From Perkinsus olseni (lineage: Eukaryota > Perkinsozoa > Perkinsida): DNA of 64,000 bases. Where the stretch lies: NCBI GenBank assembly GCA_013115125.1, contig JABANN010000094.1:1-64000 (forward strand). The letters run 5' to 3'. This document shows, one piece after another, positions 12,586-23,224 of the stretch. Made by a program: the position numbers and the translations under genes. The notes under the pieces are model-generated. The model saw only the letters and a list, made by a program, of their open reading frames with translations, was not told where the DNA came from and did not search any database. Every line of letters starts with the position of its first letter. The stretch's first letter is position 1.

Positions 12586-13079
12586 GTGGACTAGTATAGG
12601 GAGGTGGGGCCGGATGCATACGAATGAAAACTATAAGAACACGGCTGTTCGGTCGTTGCGGGTGACGCGAATTGCAGCAGACCTCTAGAAGGTGAAGAGA
12701 GTCCAAACGAAGCTACAAAGGGGAATCTCAACCTGGCGAGGAAGGAGGGAAGAGCGTGTATCAGAATCTCTTAACTGCGTAAGACACCTGTCTCGTACGA
12801 TTTTGAGAGGAGAAGAGATGCGCCCTCAGAGAAACTCAATGCGTGGGGTGATGAAAAGACTCACTCATTGGCTTGCGCCATCGGGGAAGGGTTATTATCC
12901 TCACTCATCGAAACGTCTGAGTCAACTTGCCGCCCTACATCATCATCAGCCCTTCTCTCAGTGAAAGGGCTCCTCGTTCGAGACTCAAGGGACTCACCAA
13001 AGGTGTCGCTTTTGGGCGGCGTCTGCCTTAAATTGAACCTAGGAAGAGTAGGTCTGATGGCACCGCCAGAGAAGGCCTT

Positions 13080-15267
13080 TCAACCTACTCCGAAACCGCC
13101 TTCTGTAGATTGGCTGCCAATCCTGTCGGACCACAGGCGACCTCCAGCATCTCCTTCATTTTCTCCCGAGAGTCGGCCTCCACTGCTCGCAACACCTGCA
13201 GCGAATAGAACCCAATCTAAACTGCTCGGCGCCGATGCGAGTCGAACAATGGGAAGAGGCAGTCTCACGCCGGCTTGCAGGTCTATCCGCCCGTTGACGC
13301 ATGTGAAGAGCTTCTCCTCGGCTCCACCAGGCAGGAGTATCTTGCCCTGTATCGCAGCTTCAAGATCGGGTTCCAAGGCCTAGCAGTGAGGAATAGACAG
13401 GGACCGGGAGATAAAGGCCGTGGCTGAGTTTCACCTCGACATTCGAGTAGCCAAGATCTCGGGATATCCGCTGCAGAGGCACCTCCCGAAAAGCACTGCA
13501 ATAGTCTGTGAGGCATCTCATTCGAGCACATCGGCCAATGGCCTGGCACGGACAAATGACACCCTACGACAGTAGAGTGACGCCCTACGTGTGCTCGATG
13601 CCCGATGAGGGGGTCATACACTAAGTCCTTGACATACTCGTCAACCAGAGCAAGGCATTGTGCATAACGGCAGTCAACAACGCTGTCGACCAGGTCTTGC
13701 AGGCGGGGGTATTCGCACAGGACTGAAACGGATGGGAGAGTCCCCATGGACTGGCTCCAACAGGGCTGCCATCACCTCGAAGGAGCCCCGAGGAGCTGTT
13801 GCCGGCTTGAACGGCCGCGTCGGCATCGCAGGCTATCCCTTCCTTCAACTGGGCCCGGGTGTTGGCGCTGGCGATGCGGCAGAGCACGGCAGTCGTGCAG
13901 GCAGTACCTTCACCGATAGAATCATGGGAGCCGAATTCGAGCGAACGATGTGACGCTCACGGTGAGTGACCTACCGACGCTGATGAGGCCACCCAAGGAC
14001 CCGCACAAAAGGCTCGCAGCAGCAGGGGGGACGTCCTGGAAGGCGGCGCATGGCAAGCAGTAAGGCGTTGCGTCACTCGTCTGCTTACATGCATGTTGAC
14101 TTTAGTGAGAGTATTAGCGGCCGTTGAATACGCTCCATTTGCAGCACTACAGAGGCCCTGTAGACAGCTCACAGCTGCCCTTAGCGACCCCACATTGGGA
14201 ATACTGGGCGTATCTGAGCAACGGCATACCAAGCACAAAGCATGAGAGATGGGAGGAAGAGCGCGACGGGCCATCCTCCAGTAGACGCCTTGCGAAGGAT
14301 ACTTCCTCAGTGCTACAGGCCAGACGGGCGCTGTAGCTAGACAATTCAATAGCGATTCACCCGATCGATCATCCCTTCCCAGCGTGCGTGGAGCCTGACC
14401 TGATAGTATTTGGGACACCTTAGCCGCAAAGAGGTGTACGTCACTGGCCTTGCCAATCAGCACAGCCAGCTCACACATATTTATATACATCTCAGCGTAC
14501 TGTCCTGGAGTGGAGCACCTGACCACACAACTCACCATCCGCGACGACCTTCTGAAGGGGCTACCTCTCCCTGTAGGAGATCCCCTGCATCCCTGGTCTG
14601 CCACTACCCTGACCGCATGTATACCTGCGGACGTTCCGAGAGTTCGGCGAATTACGGTATGGCTTCACTGACCATTGGAGAGCAAGAGAGAAGTCATGAG
14701 CTTGCGCCGCCTGCCGAATGATCCTGTCCATAGCCAGCCGACAGCTCTCCTTAATCTGCGATACCGTACAGTGTCGAAGATCCTGCTCCAGTTGCGCCTG
14801 ACATTGGAAGCCTTCCTTGCCGCCGCCAAGCGGAACTCAGATTAGCGTGAACGAACCTCGACTTCTCACCATAATTTCGTTGTTAGATTTTATGACTTGC
14901 TGAGCCCACGCCTCATCAGCTCGGAGACTCTGTCCTCCTAGGCTCGGGGCCAGCTGGTTGTACTGGTGGACAGCCCTGAGGTACCCCTGCCCGTCCCGCG
15001 AGTGATGTCGAAGGAGCTCAACCAGGGACCTCAACAGCAGTCAATGAACCAGCCCTCTCTCGATCGAGCGATGTACTTGTATGCACTGGCCTTCACAGCA
15101 TCGGGAACCTTGCCCACCCCGGCCCTTTCGATTCCCTCCGCAACATGCCACAGTCGAGCAGCGGCTGCATGGGGCGAGAACACTGAGCGGTCCTTCAGAC
15201 TGGCCCAAAAACTCTCCGACGGGGGCGGGAGCTCGACTGCCGACTGCATGGGCAACAACGACAACAA
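13080..15267 (-). CDS. CSN1: COP9 signalosome complex subunit 1 (CSN1/GPS1)
   Basis: PCI-domain scaffold subunit of the COP9 signalosome, which removes Nedd8 from cullins. Four regions match CSN1 in order: an N-terminal helical segment ARLWHVAEGIERAG and VKASAYKYIARS (about 15170-15060); the Rpn7 region with EGFQCQAQLEQDLRHCT and IKESCRLAMDRII (14820-14700); the helix GQYAEMYINMCELAVLIGKA (about 14500); and the PCI part with LVDSVVDCRYAQCLALVDEY (13700-13640) followed by LEAAIQGKILLPGG and TCVNGRIDLQAGV near the C-terminus. Several short introns separate these; I could not settle every junction, in particular near 15030, 14150-13950 and the 3' end, so the stop at 13080 is tentative. It lies directly upstream of the SHPRH gene on the same strand. 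Confidence 0.75.
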
Positions 15268-15436
15268 CTGCTAAGGACTCGTTGTGAGATTCCCACTTCC
15301 CTTCCAACAGCGGTCCGAGAAGACCGGCTGCAGTTCCAACGTAAATACTCGAGCAGTTTCGCCACGGTAGAAATCGGGGAGAATAACCAAGAGAGAGCTC
15401 ACCCATGTGGTAAGATACCGATACTCAGAAAAAATC

Positions 15437-16153
15437 CTAATCGGTGAGCTCGAAGACAGCGCCGATCTCGACGGCCACGCCGAGAGGAAGAGATGAGCAG
15501 CCGACGGCGAAACGACTGAGGGCCGATGCCGATTCGACCGCGTCGCGCTGCCGAAACCACCCACCTGTGTCGCCCAACATCCCCTCCAAAAACACTGACG
15601 AGCAGATCGCTGCACCCGTTTATAACCTGTAAGTGCACGCTATGAGACGGGGCTGTGACGGCCCGTCCTACTTTGGGGTGGTCCGTAAACTCCGGGGTGG
15701 CGTTGACAAAGGCTTCCACCTTGACAACAGACTTCACTCTTGACAGATCTCCTCCACAGGCTTCCTTAACCTACACTGTGGTTGTTGGTCGCCGAATAAT
15801 AAGATACAACACCCTCACCTGAGCGATCATGTTCAGAGCGCACAACTTGGCAGCAGCTTGGCCTTGCTCCACGGTGAAGTCTTGACCGAGTTTACCAGTC
15901 AATAGAACCGAGGAGCCGTTTTCGTCCACCCTCTTAGGAATTTGCCCACTCAAAAACCTGATGATCCATCATCAGAAAATTTCTTAATGTGCGCTGACAG
16001 TATCGGCGGTCACGGTCCTGTTCAAGTATCAGCAGAGCTCCGTACGACCTACAGGAGATTGCCTGTCCTCCTGAAGGGGACGTAGTTGGCGAGAGGAGTT
16101 GTAGCCGCGGGAAGCTTCAGACCCAGAGAAGCAATGCGAGACTCGATAGACAT
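15437..16153 (-). CDS. RidA/YjgF-family protein, copy A
   Basis: Small trimeric enzyme family (YjgF/YER057c/UK114) that hydrolyses reactive enamine/imine intermediates of amino-acid metabolism. Exons: 16153-16053 (MSIESRIASLGLKLP, NYVPFRRTGNL), 15957-15819 (FLSGQIP, LTGKLGQDFTVEQGQAAAKL), a third from about 15768 (VVKVEAFVNATPEFTDHP), a fourth (VINGCSDLLVSVFGGDVGRH) and a last ending TAG at 15437-15439 (RFAVGCSSLPLGVAVEIGAV). Introns are GT-AG, 40-100 nt. The spliced product is about 150 aa, right for the broader Rid family, and looks complete. A second complete gene lies at 19672-20427 and a decayed third fragment near 16850. Confidence 0.88.
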
Positions 16154-16400
16154 CACCCAAAAAACTGGTAAATGTGACAGCGCTCCTTAAAATAACTCTC
16201 GACTCGCCAGGCATTGTAGACAGCACAGTTCTCGTCTTCGTGCCGAAGAAGTCTCATTGCCTCGGGTAGCAAAGCAGGCAGCAGTGATCACTACCCGATG
16301 AAACTCCGCTACCTGCTAACGTTTCCATTCCCATTACAGCTATGGAGCGTTTGGACGCGCACCCAACCGGTTATCCAGAATGGAACCTACCGTTCGGCGA

Positions 16401-16678
16401 GATGGTCGTTGCGGGGGCCCCGCGGGGCGGGGGGGGGGGGGGCCCCCCCCCCCCCAAAAAAACCCCGCGGGTCGGGGGGGGGGGGAAATGTATACTTTTA
16501 AAAGCGGCAATCTTGGGCACCTATTTTTAAGTAGGCCGCGCGNNNNNNNNNNAAAAAAACCAAATAACCTTTTGGGGGTTTTGGCCCCCCCCCCCACGGT
16601 TTAACCATTATTCACCCACCGGGGGGGGCTTTTGGGGCGCCGCCCCCCCCGCCCCGCGGGGCCCCCGCAACGACCATC
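16401..16678. other. low-quality G/C homopolymer foldback with N gap (assembly artefact likely)
   Basis: Bases 16401-16430 and 16649-16678 are perfect reverse complements (arm begins GATGGTCGTTGCGGGGG). Between them are long pure G and pure C runs, short A/T patches and ten N's at 16543-16552. Real genomic sequence elsewhere in the window has nothing like this. It is best read as a scaffold join or a hairpin/foldback misassembly, so the distance between the flanks is not trustworthy. Confidence 0.85.
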
Positions 16679-16820
16679 TACGGACAATTGAGAAGCTCAA
16701 GTCATCGTTGAACTGAAACGCATATTCAAGTCGTTGAATTAACAGAGTGTAGTGAACTCGCTGATGCTTTCGACATCAGAAATTCGAATGGACAAAGTGC
16801 CACGAGCTGCGATGACTCCG

Positions 16821-16880
16821 TCACGGCTTCGGAGACGTGCCCAATGCCAACAGCGACGCCCAGCGGTATAGAGCAGCCCC
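16821..16880 (-). pseudogene. fragment of a RidA-family last exon
   Basis: On the minus strand about 60 bases resemble the last exon of the two intact Rid genes: the frame reads GCSIPLGVAVGIGHVSEA against GCSSLPLGVAVEIGAVFE in copy A and GCSSLPMGVAVEIGGVFE in copy B. No upstream exons of the gene were found between this and the surface-protein gene, so it is a decayed remnant of a third Rid copy, probably part of a duplicated block. Confidence 0.55.
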
Positions 16881-17337
16881 TAAGTCGACTCGGATGAAAA
16901 AACACGACTTGGAAAACCACCGCCAGAGCAAACAAGTGAGGGCAGAATAACTCGGGAACGAACCGGACTTCTATGACCGAGATTGAGGAGTTCTTTTCTG
17001 TTGATTGTCATTCCATCTGCACTACCACTCGAAATGGTGCTCTGCTGTCCATCTACTTCAATCACCCAACTCTAATAGCTGTAGTTCCACTCCAGTTCCG
17101 AGATGAATCATTCATGAATGCCCACCAGCCCAACTGATGCGGATTGCCAGACTAATGGTCTCACTCCCATCCTGGTCCATTATGCTGAGCCCTCACTTCC
17201 TCGGAGTGTATGGCAATTCAGGGGGCCTGTACCGAACCCAGATTAAGTCAACAGGGAATGGAAGGCCCACCCACGCAGTCGATCGAGTGCCTGTAGTATC
17301 CCGACTCGGGATTCCCGAGAGAAAGAGCAAGCCGCAG

Positions 17338-17405
17338 AGCGATAGAGCACCTTTACTACCTATTCGCCGACAACAGAAAATGCGAGGCCCCCCGCATGCA
17401 GGATT
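17338..17405 (-). pseudogene. possible relic of a thymidylate-kinase exon
   Basis: Read on the minus strand this short stretch gives HFLLSANR directly followed by GTAGT, matching HLLFSANR plus a GTAGC splice donor in the intact thymidylate kinase gene (around 22880-22860). The nucleotide match covers some 30 bases with a handful of differences. Flanking exons are not recognisable. The position, between a Rid fragment and a surface-protein gene, mirrors the order at 19.7-25.2 kb. Short similarity, so tentative. Confidence 0.35.
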
Positions 17406-17636
17406 TCCACATGGACTAAATCACATGTCAAAGTAGAACGTAGAAGTGTCGTTACGAAACAGACGGCGGCGCTTTGAAATTCTCAAGTTGAGTAAGCATA
17501 ACTTGAGCGCAACACCAACGGCACAAGGAGGAGAAACACCACATCTATGCAACCGAATAGCACCGCTTCAGGTCGGACCAACATTCAGCATGTTTTCGTG
17601 CATCTGCAAGAAACCCGAACACCAGCGCAGGTACAG

Positions 17637-17670
17637 TCTCGCTCGCCCTTTATCCGCGACCGCGCGACCG
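17637..17670 (+). promoter_or_regulatory. conserved upstream block of the surface-protein gene A
   Basis: A 34-bp block beginning TCTCGCTCGCCC and ending CGCGACCG lies 50 bp before the ATG at 17721. The paralogous gene at 24713 carries the same block at 24627-24660, about 52 bp before its ATG, with 4 mismatches. The surrounding non-coding DNA is far less alike, so this may be a core promoter or a trans-splice acceptor region kept by selection. Function is inferred from conservation and position only. Confidence 0.45.
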
Positions 17671-17720
17671 ACCACTGTTCGAAGCAGTACTTCTTTAACA
17701 AGAAGTTGAAACTTTCAAAC

Positions 17721-18193
17721 ATGTTTCACAAGTTGATTGCCACGGCTATCCTGGCCATCGCTGCGGGCAGCAGCATTTTGGAGTCCATTACGGTGGAGCC
17801 ACCGGGGACGTGGGCTCAAGATATTAACGGGTAAGCTGGCTTGAATGCTCCTGATCCAATTGCTTCGCACGTTCTCTCTCAGGACCAACCCGTACAACGT
17901 TGGTTCCAAGGAATGGTTGGAGTGGGAGCTGGCCCAGATGGCGGACGCTTTCGCCCTGCCTACTGGATCCCCTCCGCCCGAGCTGACCTTCCCCCCTTTG
18001 GAGCCCACCTCCGCTCCACCAGTGCCCACCACCGCTCCTAGCGGTGGTGAGGCACTGCGCGCAAGGCGCAGCTCGGACGGGTAAGGTGGACCTCTACTCC
18101 ACTCTATTCCTCACGTCATTCTCTGTCAGGTACCGTCCAGCGACCGCCGGCTGCGCCGGTCTTTTTATACCATTTATACTTGTACTATTTTGA
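17721..18193 (+). CDS. small secreted/GPI-like surface protein, paralogue A
   Basis: Family not recognised. Three exons, 17721-17830, 17883-18080 and 18130-18193, give 123 aa. Residues 1-19 form a signal peptide (MFHKLIATAILAIAAGSS). Then come ILESITVEPPGTWAQDING, an N-glycosylation site NGT created across the first splice junction, a Trp/Glu-rich patch SKEWLEWELAQM, a Pro/Thr/Ser-rich stalk, and RARRSSDG. The last exon adds YRPATAGCAGLFIPFILVLF, a short hydrophobic end with no charged tail, as in GPI-attachment signals. The paralogue at 24713-25191 has the same three-exon structure and splice phases. Likely an extracellular or cell-surface protein; role unknown. Confidence 0.75.
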
Positions 18194-18532
18194 TGATTTG
18201 ATTGATGCGTGCAAAATGAACGATCCTCTCGGTTGAGTTTTGCTAGTGGGGTATCCGGGGTTGGAACTCATAATAGAGTAATTCGTTCACCAGATCAGTA
18301 TTTGCAGCGAGTCATTGCTAATGACCCTTTCCCTCAAGTGTCGAGTGTGGAACTACAGTAGTTCTTCACTCAACGTAGAAGTTCAACTACTGTGATACTG
18401 CGCCTTGTGATTGCGTCAGCTACGATAAACATTAGTATATTAGCTCAGCTCCCTCATCCATTGTACCATATTTCACTGTACTGATATCTGTTACAGTAAC
18501 AGTGTTACTCTTTAATTAAGAGTCTTCAAATG

Positions 18533-18599
18533 TGTAATTGGTAATTCAATACTGAGCGATGAAGAGTCTTCATCACTTAGTATTGAATAACCAATTACA
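18533..18599. repeat. 67-bp foldback inverted repeat
   Basis: Arms 18533-18565 and 18567-18599 are 33 bp each, separated by one base, with only three mismatches (arm starts TGTAATTGGT). RNA from either strand would fold into a long hairpin. It may be a solo foldback element, a cruciform or a small structured RNA. Confidence 0.85.
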
Positions 18600-18621
18600 T
18601 TCGGTAAATTTTGCTCATCGT

Positions 18622-18878
18622 AGCCGCTATGATAGCGGCGCTATCCCTCCACTAGACGGAATCCAGGTTGCGTACTGTTGCTCGGTCGGATTCAACGAAA
18701 TCGACAAGTCTCACTCACGCAACTTCAGACTTTCATGCGATTTTCTGCACCTATTTCCGTCGAAAAATAACTTAACCAGCCCTGCATCGCCTTGCTTCGA
18801 CGACCTTGGGCTCCTCCAGCACCCGAAGCAGGTAGACTGCCCAGGCGATCTAGCCATAGCGCTGCTATGATAGCGGCT
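18622..18878. mobile_element. MITE-like element with terminal inverted repeats
   Basis: A 257-bp segment is bounded by inverted repeats: the left end reads AGCCGCTATGATAGCGGCGC and the right end, reverse-complemented, reads AGCCGCTATCATAGCAGCGC, extending to about 24 bp with few mismatches. Each end is itself nearly palindromic (CCGCTAT-ATAGCGG). There is no transposase frame inside; a clear target-site duplication was not found. It fits a non-autonomous DNA transposon relic, though a pair of unrelated hairpins is possible. Confidence 0.45.
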
Positions 18879-19292
18879 GTTCGCGGCCGATTGCATGAAG
18901 GACACCTTCCGAAGGCGATATCCGTGCTCCGCGAGCTTGTAACGACCCATATATGACGACTACGGTACAGTATGCGGACGCGCCGTGCGCACCGAAACGC
19001 CATGCAGCACGACATTTTGAGGCCCCCTGCACGCCGCTTGCATCATAGCAGTCACCGAGGAAGCCGACCACTGATCAGCAATCAGGCCACGTAGCACAAT
19101 AATGCGTAACTCACTTGTTTCCCCTGGCCTCCAGAAGTCAATATTCCTGATGAGGACGACCAATTCGCAAGCCTTGGCCACGCGAGCTCTCTCAATGCGC
19201 TTAGGCTCAGCGGCTTAGCCGGGGTGGTTAAGCCTCTATGGTCAGCAGTTGTCGAGCAGCGAAAGCATGGGGCGAGGAGCTCGGCAAAGTCC

Positions 19293-19317
19293 GTCATGTG
19301 ACATCATGTCACATGAC
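19293..19317. repeat. 25-bp perfect palindrome
   Basis: Twelve-base arms (GTCATGTGACAT) around a central C are perfectly complementary. It sits in the gap downstream of the second Rid gene. It could be a dimeric transcription-factor site or a hairpin; nothing else identifies it. Confidence 0.8.
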
Positions 19318-19671
19318 TCATGTCCGCCAGTTCTGAGAATCGAGCGAGCAGCGCCCGTGTTCACTGACAAGACAGCCAGAGATTGACCAGCGATTTTCTA
19401 CTGCAACGACGCATCACTGATACGGCATGCCCCCCAACAGCTCCTACTCAAAGTACAACACTCCGTCAATCGTTATTCGTAGGTAGAGCAAAGATTGGTC
19501 ACCAAACTGCTGTGGACTGCTGTTGGCAATACCTTTAATAAAGTAATGCAAGTCAAGAGCACATTTGAAACACACATTAGAGTCGTCGAATAAACACAGC
19601 GTGATGAAAACCGCTGAAGCCTTTACAGCACAAAGATGAATACTCAATCGGCAATCAAGAAATCTAGTCGC

Positions 19672-20427
19672 TCAGTCAGACACCTCGAAGACACCGCCAA
19701 TCTCAACAGCGACTCCCATAGGTAGAGAGGAGCATCCAATAGCGAAGCGACTGAGGACAGGAAAAAAGCGTAAGAAGGTACCGACGAAATTTAAGCGCAC
19801 GGCGTTTAACAGAAAACTCGAGCGTACTATAGGTAGCGGAGAGTTACTCAAGTTGCCATGACTCACCTATGACGACCAACATCTTCACCGAACACAGCAA
19901 CCAACAGATCGCTGCAGCCATTGATGACCTGAGCGGCATAAGCGAACATGTTTAGGAAGGACTAATAAAGAAGCTAAAGGGCTACCTTGGGTTGGTCCAC
20001 AAAATCCGGGGTAGAGTTAACAAATGCTTCCACCTTCACAACAGACTTCACCTTCGAGAGATCACCTCCGCAGGCCTCTTTAACCTTCGAACGAGGGTAC
20101 GCGAAATTCCTCCTCGCTACTCAATTATCTACCTGCGCTATCACGTTCAAACCGCAAGCCTTAGCAGCGGCCTGACCCTCCTCGACTGTGCAACTTTCTC
20201 CGAGTTTACCTTGGTGGAAGAAGGCCGACCCGTCCTCCTTAACCTCTTTGGGGAGCTGTCCACTTACGAACCTACCAAGAGAGCTCACCGGGACGGAGTA
20301 CCCCCATGATTCCCTACACTAAATGGCCTGACTTTCTATAAGGCACGTAGTTCGCCAGAGGAGTAGCGCCGGAAGGAAGAGTGAGACCGAGCGATGCTAT
20401 GCGAGATTCCGGACTAGATGACATCAT
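19672..20427 (-). CDS. RidA/YjgF-family protein, copy B
   Basis: Paralogue of the gene at 15437-16153 with the same exon plan. The start is at 20427 (MMSSSPESRIASLGLTLP; the second ATG at 20424 is equally good), followed by NYVPYRKSGHL, a second exon with LSGQLPKEV and LGESCTVEEG, a third with FVNSTPDFVDQPK, a fourth with VINGCSDLLVAVFGEDVG, and the last exon ending TGA at 19672 (RFAIGCSSLPMGVAVEIGGV). All introns obey GT-AG. The product is about 150 aa and looks complete. The protein should act in clearing reactive imines; the difference from copy A cannot be told. Confidence 0.85.
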
Positions 20428-20695
20428 AAAATATAAAACAGTAACAGCTGGCGGGGTCAGAATAACCAAAGTCCCAAGGCCAAGATACGAAAGGGCAAGT
20501 GAAAAATGATTCCACTAGCCATCGGAAGATTCGAGCTAGCGCGGTTTCCCTGCCTTTCGACGCATGATAAAACTGGAGCAATTGACCGAGACTCAACATA
20601 ACATACGGGAAGGTCCATAGAAATCACATATTCATGAGAGAACGCAGGAACGTCGTCTGGTGACTTCGCACCCGACAGGCCCGGTGAAATCGAAC

Positions 20696-20923
20696 CTAGC
20701 AGGCGCAGTGATAACCTGCGAGCATGTCGAGAGAGGGACAGGCCTTGTGTAGGCGAGCACGTAAGATCTGTCCCCACCCACAGCGGACCTCCATTACCGC
20801 TCGCTTGCTACGCCCCTCTAGCTCGACTGATCTCATCTTCCTTTTCCTCAGGTTCAACAAGAGCGACGATGCCATCTCTGCGGAGATCGGCAGTATGGCC
20901 TTGATGATTACCGAAGTAAACAT
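20696..20923 (-). CDS. small open frame, unrecognised
   Basis: A 75-codon frame begins MFTSVIIKAILPISAEMASS and continues into a basic stretch (LRKRKMRSVELEGRSKRA). The hydrophobic start and basic middle could be the first exon of a gene, but no partner exon or family could be found. It lies between the second Rid gene and the coiled-coil gene on the same strand. Confidence 0.2.
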   Translation of the reverse strand: MFTSVIIKAILPISAEMASSLLLNLRKRKMRSVELEGRSKRAVMEVRCGWGQILRARLHKACPSLDMLAGYHCAC

Positions 20924-21073
20924 ATCTACACACTAAAAGTCACATATGAAAACCTATAATGGCAGCAGAACTATTCTCGCACCGGCCGCGATACTTCGCT
21001 GGTTACCGACGAACAACGGTACCACACTTCGCTCAGCGTGGCTGCCACGCACAGTGCTCTCCACATGCCCAAC

Positions 21074-21794
21074 TTACCGCGCAAAGTCAGCTTGATACTT
21101 CTTTATTTTCCCAACCTTCATCCTCTTCTCCAATAGCTCTTCAATCTGCATAACGATCCTCCGCCACTGGTTAACCATCACATCGTCCGCTTGCCTCACT
21201 TCCTTTTCCACTGCATTCAGTCGACGCTCCCAGTAGAGCACCTCCTCAAAATACCGACTAGCTTGCTGCTGGTGGAAGTCCACAAGCCCATTGTTCTTCT
21301 CCAAGTTCCTGTAGACCGTGCTTCGAAGTTGTATCCCGTTTAATCGAAGCAATCCAGATGCTCGCCATCGGGACTTCTCACATGTCGAGTACATCCAGCT
21401 GCTGCCTGATGTTCACCACCAGCGTGCTGGTCCCGACTGCCCTCGGTTTGCTCTCGTTCGAGGGCTCTACTCGGCGGCGCTTGGCCAATGAAGCCAACAG
21501 CTCCGCCCTTCGCTTCCTCGCTGGCTCCACAGAAGCAGCTTCCCCGCCACCCCTGTGCGCTCGAGTTATCCGAAGTGGCTCGTTCAAAACAACAGTAGCG
21601 ACCGCGAAGTCAATCGTTGTGATGTCTTCCTCACATTCATCAGGATCACAAAATTCGTTCATAATGCAAACAAGACGACAAGTCAACTGCAAATGTGCAA
21701 TTCCCGCTGCCAAAATGGTACACAACAATCACAGCTGGTCATTCGAAATCACGTTAGCACACCGCTGTCCCTTCAGTTCTACAATGTCAGCCAT
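21074..21794 (-). CDS. coiled-coil protein of unknown function
   Basis: Begins MADIVELKGQRCAN at 21794, splices over about 60 nt to LTCRLVCIMNEFCDPDECEE, and continues with IDFAVATVVLNEPLRITR, a Lys/Arg-rich segment (ARKRRAELLASLAKRRRVE) that may be a nuclear localisation signal, and VVNIRQQLDVLDM. A second intron near 21380 leads to the C-terminal part, rich in charged helices: VYRNLEKNNGLVDFHQQQ, YWERRLNAVEKEVRQADD, WRRIVMQIEELLEKRMK, ending at 21074. About 220 aa. I see no named domain. The nuclear signal and coil suggest a subunit of a nuclear complex, but this is inference. It sits just downstream of the thymidylate kinase gene, same strand. Confidence 0.55.
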
Positions 21795-22087
21795 TACGAA
21801 TGGCACTAGAGCTCTGCTGCAAGTCTTCCAAATTAATTGACGATTTACCTACTTCACCTGCAAAAAACATCGCTGGCCCTTTCGCCCGGAGAGAGGTCAA
21901 GAGGCTCAAATTCAACTCCTAAGAGTGTAGAAGAAGGGTTGAGATGGAACGACTGAGTGAGAGCCCGAGGGGAGGAGCTCACCTTCCAAATTGGTTTCCT
22001 TAGGCCACCATATTTTGTCGATACTCATGATGGAGTCCTTCTCCAATTCTTGGGCTACCGCTATAGCTGCATCGGTTACTTTACGAG

Positions 22088-23224
22088 TCACCTAGTGAAT
22101 TGCATAACTACACTGGTTAACGTCTGCCACGAGGTGCGGACAGGCACCATGATGGATGCTCCAACTGCAACCCACATTCTACTACCTCTTCGGCCGGCTT
22201 GTCCGCATCAAATATCTGCCAGAAGGGCTCCTTCTCGAACCGCGTGTACATCCTCCGCACCTGCACGGGATTGCTCCGTCACTCGAAGAGAAGTAGACGG
22301 CAGTCGGCATGTGCTACCCACCTTCACTTGCACTTCCTTCTTCTCGTACCGCTCCTCGCCATATGCGCCTCTTCTGGCAGCAGCCTCCGGGCTCAAATCC
22401 AGGAACACAACCATGTCAGGTTTGGGGAGGCCGACCTGCCTTGAGACTAGGAAAGAGCAGCAGAAGGCATTTCTGCAAGTGACTGCCCTCTTCTCCCAAG
22501 CACGGTATATGATTCATCACAACTCTACTTAGCTCTGGGCGATTCTCCGGCAGTCAGCAGCGTCACTCCCATCCAAGAGTCCTACGTCTACGCTTTTGCA
22601 CCATTCGAAGTCCGCCGTTCCCTTCATTGCGGTATATGCCACCCCAGAGAATATATATCGGTCACAGACTGAGATAGTAAAAGATGAACAGAATGAACCA
22701 ACCGACAGAGCCTAGCATACCAATATGTTTTCCCGCAGCCAAGTGGCTCAGCATCTCCGACATCGCCTCCCACCTGAGCGATGCAGGGTCTATACTGCCC
22801 TATGACGCGGGGCAAACCGACATCCGAAAACACAGCCACGGAACCCCACCGCTACCTATTCGCCGAGAACAGTAAGTGTACAGCCTCGTCGCGCATGCTA
22901 TATGATGGGTCCCTCAAGTACGTGTCCAGCATTTTGCCAATCGCGCCGCTGTTGCGGCGAGGGAACCCCATCTCCACCACCTGAAACACGAGATTGACTT
23001 CTCAATGTCCCACGACCTTTCCAACAAGACCAACGAGTCAACTATTCCTTCGTAGATAGACGCTTCTCGTTCCCGGATGAGCGCATTCCGACTCGGGATT
23101 CGAATATCCTAGAGGTCACCTCCTTTCCTGTTCTGCGCCTTAAAGCCTCACTGATACGTCTAAGCTGCGTTGACTTGCCCGACCTGTCCAGCCCCTCCAA
23201 AACAATGAATGCACCTCGAGCCAT
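22088..23224 (-). CDS. TMPK: thymidylate kinase (dTMP kinase)
   Basis: Phosphorylates dTMP to dTDP with ATP. Exon 1 starts at 23224: [20 protein letters not shown] holds the P-loop GLDRSGKST at residues 11-19. Exon 2 (about 22998-22865) gives [20 protein letters not shown] and [10 protein letters not shown]. Later exons give [17 protein letters not shown], the DRY signature [50 protein letters not shown] (LID region) and [19 protein letters not shown]. Introns are short GT-AG. The frame ends with TAA at 22117 if the last possible intron is retained, or TGA at 22088 if it is spliced. The product is close to the 210-aa family length. Confidence 0.88.

Larger units (their letters stand above)
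18194..19671. other. intergenic region rich in inverted repeats
   Basis: No convincing gene. The stretch contains a short perfect palindrome at 18350-18364, a 67-bp foldback at 18533-18599, a MITE-like element at 18622-18878 and a 25-bp perfect palindrome at 19293-19317. The A+T-rich part (18170-18600) contrasts with the rest. Open frames here are short and lack family similarity or splice support. Confidence 0.6.

Noticed and set aside
12868-13383. 171-codon plus-strand frame
   Set aside because: Antisense to the C-terminal CSN1 exon, which has family similarity on the minus strand.
16430-16640. Long G and C runs as possible quadruplex or telomere-like DNA
   Set aside because: The runs adjoin an N gap and perfect inverted ends, so an assembly artefact is the simpler view.
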